From assembly GCA_024401115.1 (NCBI GenBank), contig JAKSLP010000015.1, positions 1-56,769 of the forward strand: a DNA stretch of 56,769 nucleotides, written 5' to 3'. Below the pieces are notes generated by a model that worked only from the letters and a program-made list of their open reading frames with translations, was not told the DNA's origin and made no database searches. The position numbers were made by a program, and so were the translations under genes. Origin of the DNA: Bacteroidaceae bacterium (lineage in GTDB: Bacteria > Bacteroidota > Bacteroidia > Bacteroidales > Bacteroidaceae). This document shows positions 34,537-43,398 of the stretch, piece by piece; the first letter of the stretch is position 1; every line of letters begins with the position of its first letter.

Positions 34537-35602
34537 TAATAATAAAGTTTAATATTTGGTCCTTCGATTTTCCTTCCAATCCGAGGTTCTTAAGCGAACG
34601 TCCATGGGTGTGTAAGTCCATATCCAAAAGGGCTTCAATGATGCTAACCATAGAAGTATGCAAAGGTACGTTAACACCGGAGGCTCTACCGAGTTCCATG
34701 ATTGGCAACACACCTGTTGGAATATCCTCAGTCAGCTGACGCGTAAAGATAGTACCAGGAGCCTTGATGTCATGATATGCAGGATTGTTCTTCATACGCT
34801 CACACAGAGTATTGCCTTCTGTGTCTTTGTATGCGAACTTAATCCATTCTGTCACGCTCAACAATTTTACTCCATAGGCTTCTCCCACAGCAAGACGCTC
34901 TTGATCGAACTTCTCAATGAAACGGGCAACCTGATCTGTCATATCTCGATAGAACCAGAACTCATCCTGGCGTTCAATAGTGGCAGCATTAAACAAGCAA
35001 ACACACGGGTGAAACATTGCACCAATGTTCTCCAAAGATGTACGCAAAACATTGTCAGCCTTAACGAAACAAGGATACATAGGATTAATCTTTCCTAAAA
35101 TGTATTCTGTATCCGAAGCTGGAAGACCTGCGAGGAACACTTCGTCCTTCACACCTATGATATTCACCTTACCGTTTCCAATCACACGGCAGGCATACAC
35201 CAGCGTTTGTGCTTCGCCCAAATAATATCGTTTAGTGCATCCTTCCGTCCGTAGAGTTTGGTTGAATACTAATGCACCACAGGTGCGTCCAGGGTTGAGG
35301 ATTATCACCTGACCATCCTCAACGAATGGAGCCATACTCATCGCCACGGCACGATGTGCATTGGCAACAGTTGTCACCATTACTATCTCTGCACCCATAA
35401 CTGCCTCTGCGATATCTGTTGTTATGCAATCTATCTTGCCAAAACCTTCTATACGCCCCGTCAGTTGGATTCCACCCAATTTCTTGAGTTCCTCCATCTT
35501 CTTGATGTCAATGTCATAAAGAGATATTTTATATCCCTGCAGAGCCAAATAACCAGCAATAGACTGACCGCCATTGCCAGCACCAATTACAGCTATTTTC
35601 AT
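34526..35602 (-). CDS. Octopine/nopaline (opine) dehydrogenase family protein
   Basis: A 358-residue NAD(P)-dependent enzyme started at the ATG at 35602 (MKIAVIGAGNGGQSIAGYLA); the longer frame begins with TTG. The N-terminal Rossmann domain shows GAGNGG, and the second half is the helical opine dehydrogenase domain (NIGAMFHPCVCLFNAA, with the His and Asn positions typical of the family, then YHDIKAPGTIFTRQLTEDIP). Family members reductively condense an amino acid with a 2-keto acid. It starts one base after the ATP-grasp stop codon and runs into the mutase gene, so the three are tightly coupled. The partners of the condensation are not known. Confidence 0.82.
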   Translation of the reverse strand: MKIAVIGAGNGGQSIAGYLALQGYKISLYDIDIKKMEELKKLGGIQLTGRIEGFGKIDCITTDIAEAVMGAEIVMVTTVANAHRAVAMSMAPFVEDGQVIILNPGRTCGALVFNQTLRTEGCTKRYYLGEAQTLVYACRVIGNGKVNIIGVKDEVFLAGLPASDTEYILGKINPMYPCFVKADNVLRTSLENIGAMFHPCVCLFNAATIERQDEFWFYRDMTDQVARFIEKFDQERLAVGEAYGVKLLSVTEWIKFAYKDTEGNTLCERMKNNPAYHDIKAPGTIFTRQLTEDIPTGVLPIMELGRASGVNVPLHTSMVSIIEALLDMDLHTHGRSLKNLGLEGKSKDQILNFIINGE

Positions 35603-35603
35603 A

Positions 35604-36812
35604 TTATACAAGGTTATGAATTAAAATATCAACCCCATTGGTGTCAATGACTTTGATGTATGCATCAACTTTCTTGATTTTGGATTCAAGTTCTTCTTCA
35701 GTTTCCGCTGTCACCAAATATCCCGCAGGCCTGTCACCACTCGTCTCGGAATGAATAATCTCCATACCTTTTGTTTTGTAGATGAAGTATTCGTCAATTA
35801 CATTAGTTGCCTTCATCTCTTCTAAACCTTCAATATGGTCAATTACACCTGGGTTACAATAAGTATATACCATTTTGCAATATTTCACCCGCTGGCATGG
35901 CTCTACAGTTGGATAACCGCCAAGAATCCGATCAACATATGTCGACATAATATTAACACCAGAAAGGACCTCGATGAGTTTGTATTTAGAACCTCCTCCC
36001 ATTCGAGCACTAAATTCAATTACATTGATGTCATTTCCGTTAGCAATAAGTTGAATGAGTAAAGGACTATTGTCCAGTTTGAATACCTTTGCTATATTTG
36101 TTGCAATATCAACGAGTTGATCCCTCTGATCATTATTCACTACAGGGTATGCACTTCCCAAAATTGTAAATGACTTCCGGTTAGGAATCTTGAAAGAGTT
36201 TGTCGCAGAAAGATATTTGGCAACACCATTCTCTATGTAGAAATCAGCTGAAATTTCTTCTCCAATCTTGAATTCTTCTACAATCGCTGTCTTTGTACGA
36301 CTGAAGTTTATTGCCTCTTCAAGATATTTAGGGAGTTCTTCTTGCGAATCAATCCTCTTGACACCTTTTGAGGAATTACAATCAACAGGTTTTACAACTA
36401 ATGGATATTGGAACTCTTTTATGGCGATCATATCTACAGAGTCAAGTATTATGAATTTAGCTGTAGGAATATTGTTCTCCACAAGAACTCTCTTCATGTA
36501 CGACTTATTAGTTACATTAAGACCTGTCTGATAAGAGATATAACATGGAAGTCTCAACTTCTCCGAGACTTTGGCTACAGTTAGGAGCGCCTGATCAGTG
36601 CATGCAGTACATACCAAATCAACCTTTTCCTCGATAGCAATCTCTTCAACTCGATCTATGTCTAGAGTGCTAGCAACGATATGTTTGTCTGCATAAGCTT
36701 TTGCAGGCGGATTTTCGAAATAGTCAATCAAGATTGTTTCATGTCCTCTTGACTTCAACTCGCTAATAAGAGCTATTTGGTCTGATCCTCCGGCTAGAAC
36801 TAGAATTTTCAT
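35604..36812 (-). CDS. ATP-grasp ligase
   Basis: A 402-residue ATP-grasp enzyme. The preATP-grasp domain begins MKILVLAGGSDQIALISELK. Phosphate-loop and ATP-binding parts are YPLVVKPVDCNSSKGVKRI and TAIVEEFKIGEEISADFYI, with metal ligands in NVIEFSARMGGGSKYKLIE. The resemblance is to carboxylate-amine ligases of the carbamoyl-phosphate-synthase-like class. It should activate a carboxylate as acyl phosphate and join it to an amine, here presumably on an amino sugar or amino acid. It overlaps the upstream aminotransferase gene by 4 bp (ATGA). Confidence 0.85.
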   Translation of the reverse strand: MKILVLAGGSDQIALISELKSRGHETILIDYFENPPAKAYADKHIVASTLDIDRVEEIAIEEKVDLVCTACTDQALLTVAKVSEKLRLPCYISYQTGLNVTNKSYMKRVLVENNIPTAKFIILDSVDMIAIKEFQYPLVVKPVDCNSSKGVKRIDSQEELPKYLEEAINFSRTKTAIVEEFKIGEEISADFYIENGVAKYLSATNSFKIPNRKSFTILGSAYPVVNNDQRDQLVDIATNIAKVFKLDNSPLLIQLIANGNDINVIEFSARMGGGSKYKLIEVLSGVNIMSTYVDRILGGYPTVEPCQRVKYCKMVYTYCNPGVIDHIEGLEEMKATNVIDEYFIYKTKGMEIIHSETSGDRPAGYLVTAETEEELESKIKKVDAYIKVIDTNGVDILIHNLV

Positions 36813-38014
36813 CGTTTTTTAAAAAATTCAAGTGTACGTTCGATATCGTTATCGCTCAATTCATGATGCATAGGCAGACAAATAACGCTATCTGCCATTT
36901 TATGAGCATTAGGAAGATTCTCTGGACGTGCAGATTCAAGTCCACGGTAAGTAGAAAACTCAGAAATGAGAGGATAGAAATAGCGTCTGCCAAGGACGTT
37001 GGCTTCCTTCATCTTGAAATAGAGCTCATCGCGAGTCATACCGAATGCTTTAGCATCAATGAAGCATGGGAAATAGCTGTAGTTGTGCTTTACTCCTGGC
37101 ATATCATCGAAAAAAGTAACACCATCAACATCACGGAGAGCCTCTCGGTACTTTATGGCAACCTGCTGACGAGCTGCAATAGCGGCATCTACCTGACGGA
37201 GATTGAGAATGCCAAAAGCAGAACGCATCTCATCCATTTTGGAATTAATTCCAGGACCAACTATAGTTGTCTCACCGGCGAAACCAAAGTTCTTGAGATA
37301 ATCAATACGCTTCTTCGTTTCTTCGTTAGGCATAATCATTGCACCACCCTCTATGGTATTATATACTTTAGTAGCATGAAAGCTTAAAGTACTCAAATCT
37401 CCCCAATTAAGGATGCTTTCTGTTTCAACCTTCTGCTCGTTTCGTTTTACAGGCTTACAAGGTTCAAGTGCGTTGCGAGCCTCATCGAATGCACGCCTAT
37501 AGTCAGCTTCGTTTTTAGGAATCTCCAGAGCAAAAGCATGAGCAGCATCATAGATGACCTTTAAACCATAGGTATCTGCAATCTCTTTAATTCTACGTAC
37601 ATCGCATGGCTTGCCATAGCAATGCACAGGCATGATAGCTGTCGTCTTTGGAGTTATCGCAGCCTCTATTTTTTCTGGATCGATATTTCCGGTTTTTGGG
37701 TCAATATCAACGAATACCGGTTTACAACCTGCCCACCAGATGGAATGTGTAGTTGCAACAAATGAATAAGGAGTCGTAATTACCTCTCCTGTGATACGAA
37801 GAGCCTGAAGGGCTGTTAGCAATGGAAGGGTTCCATTTGTAAAAAGGCTAATCTGGGGCACACGAAGGTATTCTCTAAGTGCGGCTTCAAGTTGTTTATG
37901 AAATTGGCCATTATTGGTAATCCACTTCGAATCCCATATTCTTTGAAGCATATCGTGATACTCTTCAAGATTTGGAAGTAGCGGTGAAGTAACAGTTATT
38001 AGTTTGTCATCCAT
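36809..38014 (-). CDS. DegT/DnrJ/EryC1/StrS-family PLP aminotransferase
   Basis: A 401-residue sugar aminotransferase. The PLP lysine is K216 in LSFHATKVYNTIEGG, the family SxHxTK pattern; the PLP-stacking and carboxylate-binding parts are FTNGTLPLLTALQAL and VIYDAAHAFAL. It should place an amine on a keto sugar bound to a nucleotide. Oddity: between the VIYDAAHAF block and the PLP lysine there is an extra segment of about 40 residues (ADYRRAFDEARNALE and onward) not usual in the family. It begins 3 bp after the second flippase and heads the four-gene block, overlapping the ATP-grasp gene. Confidence 0.9.
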   Translation of the reverse strand: MDDKLITVTSPLLPNLEEYHDMLQRIWDSKWITNNGQFHKQLEAALREYLRVPQISLFTNGTLPLLTALQALRITGEVITTPYSFVATTHSIWWAGCKPVFVDIDPKTGNIDPEKIEAAITPKTTAIMPVHCYGKPCDVRRIKEIADTYGLKVIYDAAHAFALEIPKNEADYRRAFDEARNALEPCKPVKRNEQKVETESILNWGDLSTLSFHATKVYNTIEGGAMIMPNEETKKRIDYLKNFGFAGETTIVGPGINSKMDEMRSAFGILNLRQVDAAIAARQQVAIKYREALRDVDGVTFFDDMPGVKHNYSYFPCFIDAKAFGMTRDELYFKMKEANVLGRRYFYPLISEFSTYRGLESARPENLPNAHKMADSVICLPMHHELSDNDIERTLEFFKKR

Positions 38015-38017
38015 AGA

Positions 38018-39475
38018 TTAATTAGTTTTTTTCTGCAAAATTCGAACTATATTATTCTTAATCTCATTATACTCTGGTAAATTTATCTTCTCACAAATTG
38101 CAATTGTAAATAAAGCACCAACAATAATCTGAAGGGGGAAGAGCATATAAACTGAAATTGAAAGCCAATTCAATGCAAAAACCGGTAATGCTGCTAGTAT
38201 TGCAATACTAAAGGCTGGCAATATGTCTTTTACCTGTTCTTTTATACTATAATTCAAAAAAGGGCCAGAATAGTATGCATTTAAATAATAAGCGAAAAAA
38301 CTTGTAACTAAAGTTCCGGCCAACATCCAATAGATGCCGACAAAAACTCCCAGTAATAAAGGTGCTATGCCTATAATTTTTTTTATAATCTCAAGGCGAA
38401 GAAATAAATCGCTTCGACCTTGCACCTGAAGCATATTTAGATTCAAAGCATGCAATGGATAGAGCATTCCAAAAGAACAAATAAACTGAAGCATTGGCAC
38501 ACATTCTACCCATTGGGAGCCAACAAGAAAATTAACCATAGATTTTGCAGAAGCAGCCATGCCCAACATTAGCACAAATGTCGGTAACATAGTCGCTCGG
38601 ATTACGCGTTTATATGCTATTTTTAGCCTTATTTTATCATCTTGAATTTCACTCAATACAGGATATGTTACTCGCTGTACTATGGATGTCAGGTTCATTG
38701 AGAAAATATCGCCGAATTGTTTGGCTCTAGTATACAATCCTAATGTTATTGGTGAATAACACTTGCCAATAACAACTTGATATATTTCTTTCCAACCAGT
38801 ATCTAAAAGACTGCTGACCAAAAGTTTCCACCCAAAAGTCCACATAGAATAAAAACTATCTAATGAAAACATAATAGAAGGACGCCATTTATTGAAAACC
38901 CAAAGCAAGCAGGTATTGAATAATTGACGAGATATCAACTGACCGACCAACGCCCAAACTTTAAAACCGGTAATCGCCATGCCGATTCCAATAATACCAC
39001 TTGAAAGTGATGAGATAAACGAAATGTAAGTTTGTGTCTTGAAATCAACCCTTTTGACAAGTATCGTTCTTTGTATAATAGCAAATGAATTAATAATTAT
39101 AATACAACCCATAACTCGCAACAATAATGTTAAACGAGGTTCATCAAAAAAAAAGGAAATAAATGGAGAGATAAAAAACAACAGTAAATATAAAAAAGAA
39201 CTAAATACTATATTGGTAATAAACCCAGTGCTGTAATCAACATCAGTTGCACTATTATTTCGAATTAAAGCATTTGAGAAACCACTATCAACTATTGTAT
39301 TGAATACAGAAATAAAAATGGTAATAATTCCAATTAAGCCATATTCTTCTGGCGAAAGTAATCTAGCAAGGACTAATCCTATTAAGAATGTAATTCCTTG
39401 ATTGGAAATATTATCTAAAAAACTCCAACCTGCCCCCTTTACTGCTTTGCCTGTCAAAGATTTATCTTTCTGCAT
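38018..39475 (-). CDS. Wzx-like flippase, MVF/polysaccharide-transport type (second of two)
   Basis: A 485-residue membrane protein with about 12-14 helices and the opening TGKAVKGAGWSFLDNISNQG, then LARLLSPEEYGLIGIITIFI, as in WzxC and TuaB-like lipopolysaccharide exporters. It lies between gmd and the aminotransferase and is clearly different in sequence from the flippase at 24476-26026. It is A+T-rich. Its cargo could be the whole repeat unit or a separately built lipid-linked decoration. Confidence 0.88.
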   Translation of the reverse strand: MQKDKSLTGKAVKGAGWSFLDNISNQGITFLIGLVLARLLSPEEYGLIGIITIFISVFNTIVDSGFSNALIRNNSATDVDYSTGFITNIVFSSFLYLLLFFISPFISFFFDEPRLTLLLRVMGCIIIINSFAIIQRTILVKRVDFKTQTYISFISSLSSGIIGIGMAITGFKVWALVGQLISRQLFNTCLLWVFNKWRPSIMFSLDSFYSMWTFGWKLLVSSLLDTGWKEIYQVVIGKCYSPITLGLYTRAKQFGDIFSMNLTSIVQRVTYPVLSEIQDDKIRLKIAYKRVIRATMLPTFVLMLGMAASAKSMVNFLVGSQWVECVPMLQFICSFGMLYPLHALNLNMLQVQGRSDLFLRLEIIKKIIGIAPLLLGVFVGIYWMLAGTLVTSFFAYYLNAYYSGPFLNYSIKEQVKDILPAFSIAILAALPVFALNWLSISVYMLFPLQIIVGALFTIAICEKINLPEYNEIKNNIVRILQKKTN

Positions 39476-39501
39476 TAACTAAATTCTTTTGATGGAATAT
39501 A

Positions 39502-40593
39502 TTATTTAACCACCCCCTTCTCCAGATACTCAGCCAGATTGGTTCTCATCACACTTGCCACATGATCGGCTGCTACTTTCTGCATATCATGCTGGACCAT
39601 AATCTGAACCAATTGCTCAAATGTGGTGGTTTGTGGGTTCCAGCCTAACTGGGTTCTTGCCTTGGTTGGGTCTCCCCACAGGTTGACAACATCTGTTGGG
39701 CGATAGAAGTCCTCAGATACTGCTACTACCACCTTGCCGGTTGCCACATTGATTCCCTTTTCGTTGATACCTTCACCTTCCCATCTCAGCTCGATGCCGG
39801 CATAGTGGAATGCTAAAGTGGCAAACTCACGAACGGTGTGTTGAACACCAGTTGCGATAACGAAATCATCAGGTTTATCCTGCTGAAGAATCAGCCACAT
39901 ACACTCTACATAGTCCTTGGCATAACCCCAGTCACGGAGTGAATCCAAATTACCTAAGTACAGACAATCCTGCTTGCCCTGGGCGATACGTGCAGCTGCT
40001 AAAGTAATCTTGCGGGTTACAAAGGTCTCACCTCTGCGCTCTGACTCATGATTGAACAGGATACCTGAGCAGCAGAACATATCGTAGGCCTCGCGGTATT
40101 CCTTGATAATCCAGAAGCCATATAACTTAGCTACAGCATAAGGGCTATAAGGGTGGAACGGAGTCTTCTCGTTCTGAGGTACTTCCTCTACTTTTCCATA
40201 CAACTCACTAGTAGATGCCTGGTAAATCTTACAGGTCTTCTCCAGATGGTTGGTACGAACAGCTTCCAAAATTCTCAATACGCCTACAGCATCTACATCA
40301 GCAGTGAACTCTGGGGCATCGAACGATACCTGTACATGGCTCTGAGCGGCTAGGTTATAGATTTCTGTAGGTTGTACCTTGCCAACCAACTTTACCAGTG
40401 ACATGGAGTCACCCATGTCAGCATAGTGAAGGTGGAAATGAGGTTGGCCCTCCAAATGCGCAATGCGCTCACGATAGTCTACTGATGAACGGCGGATGAT
40501 GCCGTGTACTTCGTATCCCTTACTTAATAGAAACTCACTCAGGTATGAGCCGTCTTGGCCAGTCACACCAGTGATTAATGCTATGCTTCGCAT
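39502..40593 (-). CDS. gmd: GDP-mannose 4,6-dehydratase
   Basis: A 363-residue short-chain dehydrogenase: [20 protein letters not shown] at the NADP site, [19 protein letters not shown] with catalytic Thr/Ser and Glu, and [14 protein letters not shown] with Tyr-x3-Lys. It converts GDP-mannose to GDP-4-keto-6-deoxymannose, the substrate of the GDP-fucose synthase encoded upstream. The two make GDP-L-fucose for the locus. A 102-bp spacer with two repeat families separates it from fcl. Confidence 0.96.
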   Translation of the reverse strand: MRSIALITGVTGQDGSYLSEFLLSKGYEVHGIIRRSSVDYRERIAHLEGQPHFHLHYADMGDSMSLVKLVGKVQPTEIYNLAAQSHVQVSFDAPEFTADVDAVGVLRILEAVRTNHLEKTCKIYQASTSELYGKVEEVPQNEKTPFHPYSPYAVAKLYGFWIIKEYREAYDMFCCSGILFNHESERRGETFVTRKITLAAARIAQGKQDCLYLGNLDSLRDWGYAKDYVECMWLILQQDKPDDFVIATGVQHTVREFATLAFHYAGIELRWEGEGINEKGINVATGKVVVAVSEDFYRPTDVVNLWGDPTKARTQLGWNPQTTTFEQLVQIMVQHDMQKVAADHVASVMRTNLAEYLEKGVVK

Positions 40594-40625
40594 AATTGAT
40601 AATTGATAATTGACAATTGATAATT
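40594..40625. repeat. AATTGATAATTG repeat
   Basis: Three to four tandem partial copies of AATTGATAATTG just ahead of gmd. The same family, in the other orientation, lies at 21616-21648. Confidence 0.6.
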
Positions 40626-40639
40626 AAGCCTTTCGAATG

Positions 40640-40677
40640 AAAGATTCGAACGTTTCGTTTCACTCAGAATGACAAGG
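40640..40677. repeat. GAATCTTC..GAATGAC-family palindromic repeat
   Basis: A copy (TTTCGTTTCACTCAGAATGAC core) of the repeat that also occurs at 47889-47926, 48110-48203, 51601-51625 and 53666-53770. It lies in the gmd-fcl spacer next to the AATTGATAATTG repeat. Confidence 0.65.
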
Positions 40678-40695
40678 ATGGGTTGGATTTATTAT

Positions 40696-41862
40696 TTATT
40701 GCAATGTAGAAGTATACCAATCGAAGAGTTTTTGTACACCCTCTTCGATTTCAATGCTGTGGGTCCAGCCTAAAGAATGCAGTTTGTCGACATTGATGAG
40801 TTTGCGCATGGTGCCATCCGGTTTAGAGGCATCGAAATAAACCTCACCTTCAAAACCTACGGCCTTTACTACCAGTTCGGACAGTTCACGGATGGTCAGT
40901 TCCTTACCGGTTCCCACATTGATATGGCAGTTGCGAATCTCGCCCAAGGATGGAATGGCTCCACCGCGACCAGCACTGTGGTTACGGTCCACTGCACCAT
41001 CGGTGCTGGCACCATAATGAACACTGCTGTATTTCTCGGTTCCCACAATATCGCTGAAATTTACATTCAGCAGTACATGCACGCTGGCATCGGCCATATC
41101 TTCGCTCCACAAGAACTCGCGAAGTGGTGTTCCGGTTCCCCAAAGAGTCACCTTGTTGGGTTCGATGCCGTATTTAGCCAAGACATTCAGAATGTCTTCC
41201 TGAGTGGCATCACCATTTACACCTTCTACCGGACGTTTGTTTAAATCGATGGAGATTTTATCCCAAGCCTGCTCGTGCAACAGTTTGGCCAGATAGATCT
41301 TACGCATCATGGCTGGCATCACATGGCTGTTCTCCAGATGGAAGTTGTCATTTGGGCCGTACAGGTTGGTTGGCATCACGGCCAAATAGTTGGTACCATA
41401 CTGCAGATTGTAGCTTTCGCACATCTTCAGTCCTGCAATTTTAGCGATAGCATACTCCTCGTTGGTGTATTCCAAAGGAGAGGTCAACAGGCAATCTTCA
41501 GTCATAGGCTGAGGAGCGTTCTTAGGATAGATGCAGGTACTGCCCAAGAAAAGTAGTTTCTCTACCCCATGAGCATAAGCCTCACTGATCACATTGCACT
41601 GAATCTTCATGTTCATCATGATGAAATCAGCACGATAGAGGCTGTTGGCCATGATACCACCTACAAATGCTGCTGCTAATACCACAGCTTCTGGCCGCTC
41701 TTCGTCAAAGAACTTCTTGACGGCATACTGGTCTGTCAGGTCCAATTCTTTATGGCTCTTGCCAACCAGATTGGTATAACCACGCTTTTCCAGGTTCTTC
41801 CAAATGGCAGAACCCACCAGACCGTTGTGGCCAGCGATATATATTTTACTATTTTTGTTCAT
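40696..41862 (-). CDS. fcl: GDP-L-fucose synthase
   Basis: A 388-residue NADP-dependent epimerase/reductase (WcaG): IAGHNGLVGSAIWKNLEKRG at the cofactor site, LGSTCIYPKNAPQPM with the catalytic serine, and YTNEEYAIAKIAGLKMCESY with Tyr-x3-Lys. It is longer than E. coli WcaG by an insertion that includes GAVDRNHSAGRGGAIPSLGE, as I recall for Bacteroidetes members. It epimerises and reduces the Gmd product. It follows a small gene of unknown function by 11 bp. Confidence 0.95.
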   Translation of the reverse strand: MNKNSKIYIAGHNGLVGSAIWKNLEKRGYTNLVGKSHKELDLTDQYAVKKFFDEERPEAVVLAAAFVGGIMANSLYRADFIMMNMKIQCNVISEAYAHGVEKLLFLGSTCIYPKNAPQPMTEDCLLTSPLEYTNEEYAIAKIAGLKMCESYNLQYGTNYLAVMPTNLYGPNDNFHLENSHVMPAMMRKIYLAKLLHEQAWDKISIDLNKRPVEGVNGDATQEDILNVLAKYGIEPNKVTLWGTGTPLREFLWSEDMADASVHVLLNVNFSDIVGTEKYSSVHYGASTDGAVDRNHSAGRGGAIPSLGEIRNCHINVGTGKELTIRELSELVVKAVGFEGEVYFDASKPDGTMRKLINVDKLHSLGWTHSIEIEEGVQKLFDWYTSTLQ

Positions 41863-41873
41863 AAAGAGGAAAC

Positions 41874-42326
41874 TTATAAATCACCCGACCAACCATGGCC
41901 GAGATCCCAATGGATATCATAAACAAATTCAAAATAAGGAAGAGCAAACTCTTGTTCTATCATCTGTGCCAGTTCAGCTTCAATGGGCTTAGCCCACTGG
42001 CCGACGAAGACAATGAATTTATTGATATTCCATGCCACACGCCCTCTTGGTATTTGGGTATAGTCACCAACAAACTTGCTAGGTTCTCCTGTCGCTTGCG
42101 CACGGAAATATTCTTTTGCCCAAACCTGACGATGCAGATGGGGATAGTTGATAAAAGGGAGCCCCTTATCAGCGGCTTCTTCTACCTGTTTTGGGGTGAG
42201 TTCCTGTTTGCGCACGCCAAAGAAGGTGCGATCATTGGGATCGTACCAAAAAATTCCGACTTGCGGCATGGGCTCATCCAATGCACGCATGGCATCCATC
42301 TGCTGCTGGATTTCTTTCTCGGTCAT
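41874..42326 (-). CDS. Conserved-looking protein of unknown function
   Basis: Predicted 150 residues starting at MTEKEIQQQMDAMRALDEPM. I prefer the ATG at 42326 to the longer frame, whose extra residues are low in complexity. I do not recognise a domain. It is soluble, acidic, rich in Trp/Phe and Pro (VGIFWYDPNDRTFFGV, VYDIHWDLGHGWSGDL), with no signal peptide or membrane segment. The first half resembles a repeat of short strands; the second half has one long helix (AKPIEAELAQMIEQEFA). It is the first gene of the polysaccharide run, 11 bp before fcl, so it may be linked to it. No function is assigned. Confidence 0.6.
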   Translation of the reverse strand: MTEKEIQQQMDAMRALDEPMPQVGIFWYDPNDRTFFGVRKQELTPKQVEEAADKGLPFINYPHLHRQVWAKEYFRAQATGEPSKFVGDYTQIPRGRVAWNINKFIVFVGQWAKPIEAELAQMIEQEFALPYFEFVYDIHWDLGHGWSGDL

Positions 42327-42789
42327 AATTAGATTTTCAAAAAGGGATTCTTTGTTTTCCGAAAGGCGAAAACCATTCCTATGCACTATCCCATAAAAGG
42401 CTAATGCACAATTAAATAAAATTCACCAACTGCAAAAGAAAAAAGACAAAATCCCGCTATCCTAATTTTTCTCTTGCTATGTTTCATAAGCCATCCTGCA
42501 TCATAGGATTGAATACAAGATACTTTAAAGTGTACAAATTTAGCACTATTTGATGAAACTCTCTAATGAATCGGCCAAAATTTACATTATTAATATAAAA
42601 ATTGCAATCCACACTTGTCAAACAACACACGTAAAAGGAACTGATACGGTCATTTTTTAACCATGAAAACGATAGTTTTTGCTAAGAAAATACAAACATT
42701 TTCATGGGATAAGATGGGATAAATACGAACAAATGTTTGATAAATTCAATATTTATTGTTAACTTTGTAGAAATCAACAAGTAAGAATC
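42327..42789. other. 463-bp non-coding region between the polysaccharide operon and the accessory cassette
   Basis: No open frame looks coding. It contains the promoter of the DUF4248 gene (42736-42767), a 9-bp inverted repeat CCATGAAAA / TTTTCATGG (42661-42669, 42699-42707), a tandem ATGGGATAA pair just after it, and on the minus strand a -7-like TAAATTTG (42535-42542) without a clear -33 box. It should hold the main promoter and leader of the polysaccharide operon. Confidence 0.6.
42736..42767 (+). promoter_or_regulatory. Promoter of the DUF4248 gene
   Basis: TTTG (42736-42739), 20 bp, TAACTTTG (42760-42767): a full Bacteroidetes consensus match 22 bp ahead of the ATG at 42790. Confidence 0.82.
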
Positions 42790-43005
42790 ATGCGTATCAA
42801 ACCATACGGAAAGAGTGAATTGGCCATGCTTTATGCAGGCGAACAGATTATGACACCTCAGGGGGCACTGAACCGCCTAAACGAATGGATGCGGCGAAAT
42901 CCTGCTCTTTGGCAAGCCTTGATGGATTCGGGATATCAGGTGAAACAGAAGATTTTCACCTCCTATCAGGTTAGGCTTATTGTGGAGTATCTCGGGGAAC
43001 CGTAA
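42790..43005 (+). CDS. DUF4248 protein
   Basis: A 71-residue protein (MRIKPYGKSELAMLYAGEQI, ending in VRLIVEYLGEP). The KxELAxxYxP-like opening with a helix-turn-helix-like remainder is the DUF4248 pattern that in Bacteroides regularly precedes the VirE/DUF3987 gene near capsule loci. The reading of residues about 8-35 as DNA-binding is inference. Here it is divergent from the operon and is followed directly by the toxin remnant on the other strand. Confidence 0.75.
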   Translation: MRIKPYGKSELAMLYAGEQIMTPQGALNRLNEWMRRNPALWQALMDSGYQVKQKIFTSYQVRLIVEYLGEP

Positions 43006-43029
43006 TAAATTTACACGATATCATTCAAA

Positions 43030-43398
43030 TCAAAATACAACAAACGAGTATGTGCAGAACACACCCAAACGACAGATTTTTACTGCGGGATAACTTTTAA
43101 GCCTTTTTTCTTGAGGGAAATGCCGATGCTTTCTAAAACGATTAAAGTCTGTTTTATTTTCAAAATCAGACATCGATACACGATCATTTGCCAAACTGAA
43201 AAAGGCTACAACATGATTCGGATTATTATGTTTTGCCAGGACATAAGTTACAGCTAAAAGAGCCTGTCTGTAAAGCCTAGCATCTTTAATGATAAATTCA
43301 TTAAGGTCATCGTCACCACAATCAAAATGTGTTACTAATTCGCTCTCCAAAAGACGATGAACGTGGTATTCGGAATAGAAATCTTTTGTTTTATTCAT
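43030..43398 (-). pseudogene. GNAT acetyltransferase toxin remnant, C-terminally truncated
   Basis: The frame runs 122 residues and matches the first part of Bacteroidetes GNAT-type toxins (LLESELVTHFDCGDDDLNEF, then KSYPAVKICRLGV). After LGV, where the acetyl-CoA-binding loop (normally a Q/RxxGxG/A block) should follow, the reading changes to FCTYSFVVF and stops. That motif and the rest of the fold are missing, so the enzyme should be inactive. It overlaps the preceding small gene by one base (TAATG). The break lies within 55 bp of the DUF4248 gene and may mark the edge of the accessory cassette. Confidence 0.75.
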
